From Beroe forskalii (lineage: Eukaryota; Ctenophora; Nuda; Beroida; Beroidae), in contig WFMF01000006.1 of NCBI GenBank assembly GCA_011033025.1, forward strand, positions 1,302,001-1,366,000: a DNA stretch of 64,000 bases, written 5' to 3'. Both the position numbers and the translations under genes were made by a program. A model generated the notes under the pieces. The model was given only the letters and a program-made list of their open reading frames with translations. It did no database searches and was not told the DNA's origin. Numbering within the stretch: position 1 is the stretch's first letter; every line of letters begins with the position of its first letter. This document shows, in pieces, positions 21,044 through 31,186 of the stretch.

Positions 21044-21411
21044 ATTCAATCAAATACTTATTCAATACTTATCAAAGACAACCCTTATTTAGAGGCCACC
21101 AAATGGAGAAAAATACGGTTGGTGGTATGAGCGGTCTAGGAAGGGCGTTCCAGGGTAAAGGGTGGTGGCTGTTAGAGGTTTTACCGACCCTTGGTTTGAT
21201 AAGATGACTATCCGACGTTATAGCGTCGAATAATACAAAGAAACGCGTTAGGGAAACACTCGAGTTTGATAACGGTGATGACGCCTTCAATATAATTCAC
21301 ATAAGCAATAATGATTACGTCATATCATATTCGTGAGCGTTCGCTAAAAACGAGATATAATGTATACTTTAACGATCAACCCAAACACACCGTACAACCA
21401 AAAAAAACATA
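19380..21411 (-). mobile_element. Ty3/Gypsy-type retroelement, copy 2 (inverted, 3'-truncated)
   Basis: The sequence is nearly identical to copy 1 from its 5' boundary (GTTTGAGTATG, read on the - strand near 21411) through leader and gag. It stops abruptly just after the zinc knuckles (GATGTCGAGTG at 19380-19390). Protease, RT and integrase are absent. Loss of the 3' part is the opposite of the usual 5' truncation of LINEs, so a deletion or recombination is more likely. It lies within or next to the DPP-like gene. No target-site duplication is apparent. Confidence 0.85.
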
Positions 21412-21609
21412 CTCAAACACTAAAGATAAGTCCCTGATCACGCCTCTTACACATAACCTTCAAAATGTCTGTCCGCCTCTTACACTATATAGCCCACGTT
21501 ACACACTTATCAAAATGCTGCTACACTCATCACACACAGGATATATACCTGGTGTAACGGCTATCACTAAAGGAAAATACTAGAATGTTAAATCGCCGTG
21601 ATGCCCTAG
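21412..21609. other. Spacer between retroelement copy 2 and the 50-bp array
   Basis: No gene or repeat recognised. Confidence 0.35.
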
Positions 21610-22460
21610 ATATCATACTACACCATCATATTTACCTAAACTGTGGGTGAGAGGGTTAGTTTCATTTCACCTACATCACATTTACCTAAACTGTGGGTGA
21701 GTGGGTTAGTGTCATTTCACCAACACCACATTTACCTAAACTGTGGGTGAGTGGGTTAGTTTCATTTCACCTACATCACATTTACCTAAACTGTGGGTGA
21801 GAGGGTTAGTTTCATTTCACCTACATCACATTTACCTAAACTGTGACCCCGACATTACATCCCCGACACGACATCCCCAGACACTTCACCCCCTACTACA
21901 GTTTGCTAAATCGTAAAGGCCGGAATTCAAACGTCGAGTTCGACCGATTGCTGCGACATTTGACCCCCCGACAAATGACAATACATCCCGTGATTTTCTG
22001 TAAACTATTTTAAAACTGATATTTTTGACCAATTGAAGTGGTTAAATTTGATAAATTTCATTTACCCTCTAAAATACTCCAGACGCAGCAGAAGTCATCT
22101 GCCCTAAAGAGTTGAAGGAACACATGAAATTCCTTCGGAACTACTCCAGACCTTCTGCTGAAACCTTCGGCACTGGAATTGCTTAAACTTTGGCCGAGAC
22201 CGTCTATCACATTTTACCTAAAAACAGGGCCAAATTTGATGTCGGGGGATGTAATGTCGCGTTTACTGGTGAGTGGGTTAGTGTCATTTCACCTTCATCA
22301 CATTTACCTAAACTGTGGGTGAGAGGGTTAGTGTCATTTCACCAACATCACATTTACCTAAACTGTGGGTGAGAGGGTTAGTACCATTTCACCTACATCA
22401 CATTTACCTAAACTGTGGGTGAGAGGGTTAGAGCCATTTCACCTACATCACATTTACCCA
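21610..22460. repeat. 50-bp tandem repeat in two blocks
   Basis: Units of TTTACCTAAACTGTGGGTGA followed by GAGGGTTAGTTTCATTTCAC form about five copies at 21625-21845 and four at 22265-22460. The blocks are separated by about 420 bp of unrelated sequence, which contains a possible terminal exon at 22083-22186. Confidence 0.88.
22083..22186 (+). CDS. Possible last exon, perhaps of the DPP-like gene
   Basis: After a plausible acceptor (TTTACCCTCTAAAATACTCCAG) there is a short open stretch containing ICPKELKEHMKFLRNYSRPS that ends in TAA. The helix ending in FLRNY is reminiscent of the C-terminal helix of DPP-family proteins, and the phase would need one base from an upstream exon. The exons that should carry the catalytic Asp and His between 19062 and here are not recognisable, so the link is weak. 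It could equally be a chance frame. Confidence 0.25.
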
Positions 22461-24747
22461 ATAAATTTGGGAAAATTCAATGAATGATCTGAACATGATG
22501 AATGATGATATTGGGTGAATATCACTAACTTATCATGAAGCATTAGTAAACATCAATGCTGAATAACGGGCACCGAACAAGTGATTAGAGTGTTTGCAGC
22601 TAAAATGAGACCTATATTAATTAATATGATTAAAATATGTTATATGATGTGCTATGTACAATATAATGTGCTATGTGCAATTAAGTATGGTACATAAATT
22701 CGAAACTGGAAAATATTTGGTACAGAACAGCAGAACATTACCTCAAGTTACAGAACACTGAAAATGAAGATAGAACTTGAGGCTTAGAAACTGATGGTAG
22801 AGCAATATATAGGTACATATTATCATGGAGCAGGAAGTTCATTTAAACTAACTGTCTGTTTAGGAGCACATTACCCCAGCAGCACTATTATAAATTTGCA
22901 CCAAACTTGCTTTACATCATCGGGAGGAGCACTTGAGTACCCCGTGAGAAAAGTTCTCTGTCAGAATTGAGTTTTATTAATCTCCTTAAAGTTTCTAATG
23001 ATTTTACGTACCCCTGTAATCACCTCATAGACCACCGTTTTACGTCACTGGTGGTGAGAATCACTGAAAGTTTTACCTCTTAATAACCTCTGAAAAGGGT
23101 CACGAGATCTGGTATTTAGAGATTAGTCTGACATTGAAGTAAAGCGCTTCCTTTTGCTGTCATGAATCATTATAGTATGTCACTGTCAGCAGAACAAGTT
23201 ACTTAGCTCTCGAAGCTTTCAGTTCTGACACTCATTACAACCTTCCACTTCCAGATTAAGAGCAAACCATCAGAGCCGGTTCAAGGACGGATAGATAGAA
23301 TTATCTAGACTCGAAAGACCAATTCGTAACCTTATTGATGATTTCTAAAATTGACCCAATAGGCGCGTGTCTATGTACGTTATCAAAAACTTTAATAAGC
23401 GGTTAACACATTTATCTTTGTGGAAATTGGAAAATTCCCTTCTCTATAATTAATAACTACATCAACTAGAAACTGATTGTTTACAAAGCCATGGACATTG
23501 ATTCATGAGCAATACACCAAAGAGGTACCTATAACACGTACTTTAACAAATACATTGTGCTTTATTAAAATTGTGCATCGCAAAACTCAGCAACTATAAC
23601 ATTGTAACTTTCTAATATCAAAGAGTGCCCTTTATACTGGGTGTCTATGAAATCGAAAACCACATTAGGCATATTGCATTATTGCATGAAGACACTATCA
23701 GCTGATTAAATGCATTAAATATGACAGGTGGTTTAGGCACCTAACCGGAAATACAAGACAATTCGAATAGTTTTAAACAAACAACTACCCTAGAAAGGCA
23801 GCAGGTGACACGAGAGAATGGGGTATATAATGCGGTTCCATGATATCAGCTGTATACCTGTTAGTCGCAGACATAATACTACCTGTCAAATCTGTAAAAT
23901 AATTTGATGGCTCGTGGGAGAATGCTGTACGGGGATTAAACAGGTGCAATTTTAGATATAGGAATGCTGTAACAATGATAAACAGAATGTAACAACCTTT
24001 AATAAAGAGCAATTTCTTAAGAATATACGTAAAAACCGAAAAAAACAACAACCAAAACAAAATAAAACGGCAGTCTAGACATATTATATTTCTGCTAAAA
24101 TGATAGTCACAACCTACGAAATCCTCCAAGAGCTCCTGCAAAATACAGAGGTCTCGAATGATGTGCTTTAACCTGTTCAATTGTAAGTAATAACGCGGAA
24201 TTACTACACAATTCAGCACTTTGGAAACATTCCCTTGGAACTGTGGCATTTCCTTTAAAATTTTAAAATGCGATGGTTAGTGGTGTAACCGGTAACTGAG
24301 AACTTAAGGTAGAGCACCTACACCTTTAGAAGTTTAAAAAGCAATGTAACCAAAAACTATGAACTTAAGGAAGAACATATCTAAAGGAATTTTTTTGAGT
24401 CTTTTTAAAAGAACTGAATTCTCAAAGCCCAATGAAGCAGCAAAGAACTAGCAACTTATCACAGAGTTTTTGCCTCAAGATTTAGTCATGTGCCTTACTT
24501 TACGCAATACTAACATCAGTATAAAAGTTATTAAACATCACAAAACTTACATCGATAATCCAAAACACATACCAATTACCTACCTTAAACACATAGTACA
24601 AACGCTAGGTATTTCTCTTAAAACTCAATTGAAAGTTAAGCACGTATAAATTACCTGTAAAAAATATTCAGTAATAAGCAGTTATATTAAACCTAATCAC
24701 TAATCAAACAGCACATATCGTCTACAGGATTTAGGGTTAACTTAGTC
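22461..24747. other. Long non-coding stretch, one doubtful ORF
   Basis: AT-rich. The only frame of note is on the - strand at 23785-24249 (154 aa). It has two hydrophobic stretches (CRFILFWLLFFSVFTYI and CYILFIIVTAFLYL) and a more ordinary tail (SNYFTDLTGSIMSATNRYTA). I do not recognise it. It could be a terminal exon of a small membrane protein or a chance frame. Nothing else is supported. Confidence 0.3.
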
Positions 24748-27700
24748 CTAAGATGAAGGGGTACTATTGATGATCTTATCGAGATCAGCGATTGAGGCGC
24801 TGTGAGAGCCCCTAGGTTTCGGGACCCCCTGAGTGGCACTCCTCTTCCACGCAATGAAGTAGAGGATGTTGAAAGTGAGGGGCAGGGAGGAATCCGTGGG
24901 GTCAGCGTACAGATCGTGGTAAATAGCAGCTGCTCCTGTTAGAACGTCCCTTCTGAGGAGCGAGGGCTGCGATATCAGGCAGTTGTTCTCTCCCATACCC
25001 TGTAAAGGGAAAAAAGTAGAATCCAAATTTGACAAGCTTTCATTGGATTTTAACATTTTAATTAACATTTTAATTAACAAAAACATTTTGTGGAATATGA
25101 TATTTGCTGCGAATCAGTGAATTTAAACTCCGCAACACTACTTTACGGTATAGTGTATACAATCAAACTTGAGAGCTGAAGATGTCGTAGGACGACGAAA
25201 ATTATTGTTATATATAATCCTGATATAACTGCTATCAAATATACAGACATACCTCTCGCTTGATAGACTCGATGGCCTCTTTGTCGGTCCCGTGGACAAT
25301 AGGAGAAGGCTCGACTAGGTCTTTCACTACCGGTAGCCGCTTCCAAAACTGAGGTAAATCGACGAAGTGTCCATTCAACGCCCGAATCTTGTTGCCCCTG
25401 TCATATTATGAGCAATTAGCTAATTAGCCACTAAATTCTTTGTGTATACTTAAAAATCATCAGGGTCGTTAATTAAAAACGTGCAAATATCAGGAAAAAG
25501 TACGGCGTATCATGGCTCCTGGAGGAAGTGAATTATAGTCTTTATCATCGAGGTTCAGGGGGTTAATCGCTAAATTATCATCGAGGGCGAAGCCCGAGAT
25601 GATAATAGGAGTTAAATCCGAGACCGAAGGTCGAGGATTTAACGAGCGATTAACGCCCGAAACGGAGATGATAAAGAATATTTTACAACGACATACAAAA
25701 TGACGCATGTGAATATGCATTAAATTGCATAATTAGCCGATATTGGATATCATTTACATCTTTTTTTAAATTGGTGTATCATATCTGTAAAATTAAGAAG
25801 AAATGTATACTAGGTAGTGAATCTGGCATTCTGGCACACAGCCTGCATATTTTAAAAGTCACGTACCTTAGTACACTTAAGAACGGCGTCACTTAATTAG
25901 TGCGGTTTGGAAAAAACCGCACTAATTAAGTGTATAGTATTTAAGTGCGCATAAAATTAAGTGTATGCTAATTAAGTGAACAATTTTGTGAATTTATGTT
26001 TTTCGATTTTGTTTTTTCGGACATGAATTAATGAATAACTATACTACCGGATTTAAATGTATAGGTACTTGATAAGTTTATAGTGGCCAAAACAATAAGT
26101 ACAATTACAAAACGAGCTGTATATCGTGACCGTTAGCTAAAACTTAAATAGTTTAAAGAAAGAAATTGTAATGGATACTATAACTTATTACTGTAGAAAA
26201 TTTGATTTATTTTCATAATTGCAAAATTTTCGATCGTTGGTCCTATGAAAGTGTGAATATGATGTCCTGCAATCAAGAGGAAAATTTCAAATTTATTGAA
26301 ATTTCCACATCGTTTTCTATCTCATAAAAACCGCACTAATAAAGTGCTTCGATCTTAAAGTGCGCGCAAATTACGTGATGCCGTTCTTAAGTGTACTAAG
26401 GTAACGTCTGTTACGAAGTGATACCTAGACGTCATGAAAATTCATTGTCACGTTTTCAGTATGGGCGGCGAGACCCCAATAAAAAGACACAAAGAGATAG
26501 GTCGCTTCATAATCAAAAATTAACCGCACTAAAGTAGGCAATAATCAAAACTTAACCTCACTAAACTCATGCATAATCTAAAATTAACCATACTAAAGTA
26601 GGTCATAATCAAAAACTTATAGCGGGTTAAATTAGACCCTAGGAGTTGTAAAATAAAGGGTTTATCATTCGGATTGCATGCATTAATAAGTGCAAAAAAA
26701 AATTGGGCCGCTGGCCGAATTGTTAATTGACACGATTAATGCATTAAATTCGGATGATAGACACTATAATATTTAACCATGACCCAAACGCAAGATTTTG
26801 TTGGTGGTTATTTGGGGGGATGGTTAAGAAATTATTATCAATCGTGATGTATGTTTTTCGTGTAAATGGTTTTTCCAACCAAATAGCTAAACAATACCGA
26901 GACCTAGAGTTATCATAATTATTCGAGAATTATGGAAAATACTTACTTCAGTTCATACCGCCACTTCCCGTTTGCCTTCGTGTACCCGATGTACCAGATA
27001 AGGTCCAGTTTTGTGACGCCAATAGCAGATGATACCTGGATAGGGAAGGTGGTTTTAATCAATGATTGTTTGGAATTCGGTTTTGAAAAAAAATGATTCC
27101 GAATTGGCTTCAATAACATGATCATATTAGCTAACGTCACAAGGGGTGGGCCATTCAACGCTCACTGTCCATGAAATTAAAGTCCGTAATGATTATGTGA
27201 CCCGATAACTCTATATAAGGTAGTGAATGCAACTTCTTTGTTGATTTAAAAGTGATCCGTGATCACTGACCTTCTTGATGTCAAAGAAGCCCATGTCGTC
27301 GTAGTTCAGATTATCAACACACTCCGCCATCCTGAGAATCCTCGTCAATTGGTGTCCCTGCTGCACAGTAACACGCGCATTCCGCCCTCGAGCTCTCTGA
27401 AACAATGATATTACGGTGGCTCCGTGAGCATGTGCGAATCAGAAGTTAGATCTTAGATTTCTTAAATTAGTATCCGTTTATACCGCTTAAAGATATTTAT
27501 CGAATGTAAATATCGAGTTCTTTAGTAGTAAACATGCAAGTTTTCACGTACCTTTTAATTCCCCAAATAAATGAATGAACAGTTATGTGGCACTTTTAGG
27601 AATTTTTAAATGATTAATTAAACTAAGGCTTAAATTAATTAACAGAGTCGCGTGCTCTGAAACTGCTTGGACGTTCATAGACCATCCTATCATTGATCTC

Positions 27701-27905
27701 ACGAGTTTGCTACAATTTTGGTACCCGCATAATACTCAAATAATCAAACAGTACGATTTATGATGAGAAACGACACCAGAATTAAGCTGAAAATTTTATG
27801 ATACAGTTTTTTAGCGCTAGCCACTTAAAATGAAGTTGAACGAGCTTTGCATACCTGGTCTCCGTGCCCCTCTGTCCGTGTCTTCTGCACATCTCCCATG
27901 GCCAT
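24748..27905 (-). CDS. Chimeric gene: KptA/TRPT1-like N-terminus spliced to NDUFAF5-like C-terminus
   Basis: Five exons on the - strand: 27905-27855, 27396-27271, 27035-26947, 25397-25253 and 24999-24748. All have GT-AG introns and agreeing phases (0, 0, 2, 0), predicting 220 aa. Exons 1-4 resemble the N-terminal half of tRNA 2'-phosphotransferase (KptA/TRPT1): HQLTRILRMAE (family LRH, here LRM), a GFFDIKK segment, WRYELKGNKIRALNGH (family IRA-x-x-GH) and PIVHGTDKEAIESIKRE (family VHGT). Exon 5 matches the C-terminus of NDUFAF5, a mitochondrial complex I assembly factor: GMGENNC, LLRRDVLTGAAAIYHDLY, a NILYFIAWK segment and a RGS-x3-S end. The methyltransferase fold of NDUFAF5 and the NAD-binding half of KptA are both absent. 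No NDUFAF5 upstream exons were found. This is a real fusion, read-through of two neighbours, or an assembly artefact. Intron 3 hosts two inverted-repeat elements. Confidence 0.68.
25539..25678. repeat. 140-bp imperfect inverted repeat in intron 3
   Basis: Starts TCTTTATCATC and ends GATGATAAAGA, with inner GTTAATCGCT/AGCGATTAAC arms and a centre rich in CGAAG. It is a foldback structure, probably a MITE remnant. Confidence 0.65.
25866..26401. mobile_element. 536-bp TA-flanked MITE (Tc1/mariner-like)
   Basis: Ends CCTTAGTACACTTAAGAACG and its reverse complement near 26382-26401. TA lies on both sides (25864-25865 and 26402-26403), the duplication expected for Tc1/mariner-type insertion. A separate perfect hairpin (CACTTAATTAGTGCGGTTT and its complement, about 25889-25931) lies next to the left terminal repeat. 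No transposase frame. It sits in an intron of the chimeric gene. Confidence 0.8.
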
Positions 27906-28914
27906 GATTTCCTATTAATAAAATAATAAAATGACATAATTTTACACTTATTAAATTGTTGGATCGGAAGAAGTTATTTTAATTTGAAAATCAGATATAA
28001 TTTCTAAATAAGTAAATAACGTAGGTAATGATATACCAAGTTTTACCGGTGATATGGTACGGCAAACTATTTTTTTCATTTCTTCATTCGGTAATTCAAT
28101 GAAACAACAGCTATTACATACATATAATTTGATCATATTAGATGGCTTAAATCTTATTGATTTTTTCGAAAGATCATGACGATAATTTAATACTAAAGTT
28201 ATGCAGCAATGACAGTTGTTTTCAAAACTACCATTGTAGAACGTAACAAATAAAAACAGTGATGAAAATAGCATATTTAAATACTTAAATAGCACATTTA
28301 ATATTAATGAAACAGGAACCCCACAGCACTTAATCTCCCTCCTGACCCTAACCAGTGACCATGACCCTAACAGGGGCGTAGCAGGATTCTTGAAAAGGAG
28401 GTGGCAGGTTACATTCAAAACGTGTTGAATTTTTTATTTTGCTGGGCTCCAAGCTCTCATCCTAACGAAATTTTCATGTTGTCTGTGAAAAAGAGGAGAA
28501 ATCCGCTTGTGTCGCCTTCCCCCTGGCTTCGCCCCCGAACCCTAACCCAGCCCAAAACCATTGTCTTAAATTGAAATATCATGTCGTAAAGTATTGTGTG
28601 GTAAAAATCGTGAGGTGAAATACTTAAATGTCCGTTCCCCAATGAAACCTACCACTGTTAACAATTGTACAATCTGGGTTTTGTTGGGTTGCGATGGTCC
28701 TTTTTACGATTTACAGAGCTGCCGTTCGCCCGTTTTGATCAGGCTGATCATTACCAGCTCAACACAACACATATTAAATTAACTAACTGAGGTATAAACC
28801 CAATGACTTTTGATTTGAAAGTACTTTGCATTAAAAAGTCAGCTCGTTGTGGTTATTCATGCTGTGGAACTTGGTAATTACAGTGTTTTATTATCTGATG
28901 CACACCGCAGTAAA
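27906..28914. other. Region between the chimeric gene and the FLYWCH ORF
   Basis: Probably contains both 5' flanks of two divergent genes (chimera on -, FLYWCH ORF on +). A 155-codon - strand frame at 27951-28418 has AT-rich random composition and I do not support it. Confidence 0.35.
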
Positions 28915-29763
28915 ATGTCACATGATCTACCGGAGATGAGAGATCGAATAATTGGGCGTAAAGAAACAGTTCGAGAAGGATCCCCTACATCTTGTCACGT
29001 GATCACATGCCCATTACTGTCTGCTTGCAATCACTTAATCGGATCAGATGTTCACTCAGTATATATAAACTGCGAGCTCCCACCATTTTCATCATTCGCC
29101 TTGATATGGAACAGTGCAGTACAGATCCTTTCCTCTGCTTTACCTCAACATCTCCCTCCTGCAACAGAATCCTTCTTCAACGACCCTGCCCTATGCTCCT
29201 TCACCGATCAGTTCCTTTCTTCAGACTGGGATCACAACTCCTTACTCGATTCCCTGGATGAGGATCCTGATGTGGCTTCATTTCCTAGTGGATCTTTCTT
29301 CTGCATATCTCCTGAAAGATGTCCCGGATTCAATCCTTCAAGGGAAACTCCTTTGAACAGCCCTCCCTGCAAGAACACTCCATCTCGCAGGACAATCCCT
29401 GATGATCCATTCCAGCTCCCTGCTACCGACACTCAACCAGATGACCTCCTTTTGCTAGCCATTCCATCCAAAACCACCACCTCGACCGTAACAACAAAGG
29501 GGAAACCTCTCATCCCATACAAGGACTACTACTACTCCGACAAGAAGCAACCCAGGAGCGATGGAACACGTGTCTTTGTCTGCAACATGGCGAGGAAGTT
29601 CAACTCTACGAGGAAGGATGGTGAAGCCAAATGCAACGCTTGCATTTTCCTCTCCAGCGACTTACAGACAATCATCCGGGAGTCTGGCGAACATCACCAC
29701 CCTGCTGCATCTCCTACCAAGATGTCACGGAGGAAGCTGAAGAAGTCTTTCAGACCATATTAA
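28915..29763 (+). CDS. FLYWCH-type zinc-finger protein, single exon
   Basis: The frame ends in a C-terminal zinc-binding module: TRVFVCNMARKFNST, then CNACIFLSSDLQTIIRES, then GEHHHPA. This is the C...C-x2-C...H-x-H spacing of FLYWCH/MULE-associated zinc fingers, which bind DNA. Before it lies a Pro/Ser/Asp-rich region (DSLDEDPDVASFPSGS, TIPDDPFQLPATD) like an activation or linker segment, and a basic tail (SRRKLKKSFRPY) closes the protein. There is no transposase, so it could be a host regulator or a remnant of a Mutator-like element. The start is uncertain. The in-frame ATG at 28915 gives 282 aa, but a good TATA-like motif at 29060-29069 lies inside this frame and could mean a later start. 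AATAAA occurs downstream, near 29869. Confidence 0.55.
   Translation: MSHDLPEMRDRIIGRKETVREGSPTSCHVITCPLLSACNHLIGSDVHSVYINCELPPFSSFALIWNSAVQILSSALPQHLPPATESFFNDPALCSFTDQFLSSDWDHNSLLDSLDEDPDVASFPSGSFFCISPERCPGFNPSRETPLNSPPCKNTPSRRTIPDDPFQLPATDTQPDDLLLLAIPSKTTTSTVTTKGKPLIPYKDYYYSDKKQPRSDGTRVFVCNMARKFNSTRKDGEAKCNACIFLSSDLQTIIRESGEHHHPAASPTKMSRRKLKKSFRPY
29060..29069 (+). promoter_or_regulatory. TATA-box-like motif
   Basis: TATATATAAA lies about 35 bases upstream of a change to GC-richer, coding-like sequence. If functional, it would place the FLYWCH transcript start near 29095, inside the longest open frame. Confidence 0.3.
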
Positions 29764-29785
29764 TTGGTTTTAATATTTGTTAGCG

Positions 29786-30030
29786 GGCAAAAGGATGTTT
29801 GTCGACTGTTTATTATACTCATTTCAAAATAGCTTACTCGCTTAATGTCAAACTATTATATTTCATAAATAAAAATGCATAGTTTAATACTTTAATATTT
29901 TCTAATAAATGTGTTGCGTGCAAAAATATGTTTGACGGCTGTTTATTATACTCATTTCAAAATAGCTTACTCGCTTAATGTCCAACTATTATATTTCATT
30001 AATAAAAATACATAGTTTAATATTCACACA
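29786..30030 (+). repeat. Tandem duplication of about 130 bp in the 3' flank
   Basis: Two head-to-tail copies containing CTGTTTATTATACTCATTTC and TAGCTTACTCGCTTAATGTC, each with an AATAAA-like word. They follow the FLYWCH stop, so the gene may have duplicated polyadenylation signals. Confidence 0.8.
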
Positions 30031-31186
30031 CAATGATACAACACTTTGTGTGTTGAACATTTATATACTTTAATGTTTTGCCTCTAAATAAAGAATTAAA
30101 TAAGACTTTAATAAAGATTTTAAATGACGATTGAAAATTAAACACCATCTCGCTGAGGGATTTTTCACACAGATACGCTAGTTCTAGTGAACCATCCCAT
30201 TGCGTCTGTAGACACCATAGCTGACTATAATTGAAGATCCAGATATTTAGTGCATCCAAATGAAGTAGTTGGTATTCATGAGAGTTGTTGAAGATATTAG
30301 GAACGCAATTATGTCAGACCTTGGCCACGGCCTAGGGGTCACCAGTAAAGGACTATTGCGATAAACACAACATTGAATCATTGAGGATAGTTGATCTAAT
30401 ACTCGAAATTTCGGAGTGTCATTTCGAAATTATGCAAATTGTAAAAATAGACTAAGCTGCAGCTGAATTAAAATGTTGTTTGTCCTTTATGGGTAACGGC
30501 CCTGATGGTGAGGCGTCGAAGGGAATCTCACCCTTCCCAGAAATATTTTACCTCAAAATTTACAAAAAGAAAGATCACGGCTTAAAAAGTTGCGAACTTA
30601 ACCATATAGGCTTCACTTAAATGAAATTCTTATGAAGGTTGTAATATTATGCATCATTGTAATTTTTACAGTGGTAATATATTTCTGGCCAGATCACCGA
30701 TATCAAATATAAACCTTTAAAAAGTTAAAACTACTCCAATGTATCATTTACATTTTTCAATTCCTATCATGGATCACTGGAAATAATACCGAAGGTAATA
30801 TATTAAGATTCTTCTTACATTCTAACACCTACAAAATGTTAAAATTGCTTGATTATGAATAAAAAGCCATCCGTCAACACATAGCAGCTTAAAAATTGTT
30901 TTGGTAAATCCTAACAGAATAATCTTAGTTCTACCATGACATACATTATTTCATATTGTTCACGATTCCAGTATTGTAGCACATAAACTAGGCCAAATAA
31001 AACTATCGTCTTACCATTTTTATAATTACATAATAATTGATGATATTACCATCACGAATAAAAAATGTGATATTTAATCTTTAAATTAATAATAGCAATC
31101 TCAAAGTTACTTCCATTGAATAATTTAAAACAATTTTTCAGGAATAACCAGTTCTTATTGAATTATAGAAGTACAGTAGAATCTCA
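30031..31186. other. AT-rich flank of the 158-bp satellite
   Basis: No gene, RNA or repeat recognised. Confidence 0.4.

Noticed and set aside
21610-22460. CRISPR-like array
   Set aside because: Units are continuous 50-bp repeats without distinct spacers, in a eukaryotic context.
23272-23325. Short exon after a strong acceptor (CTTCCACTTCCAG)
   Set aside because: Only 17 codons to a stop, no family match, no partner exons.
27951-28418. 155-codon minus-strand frame
   Set aside because: AT-rich random-looking composition, no domain, no splice or start support.
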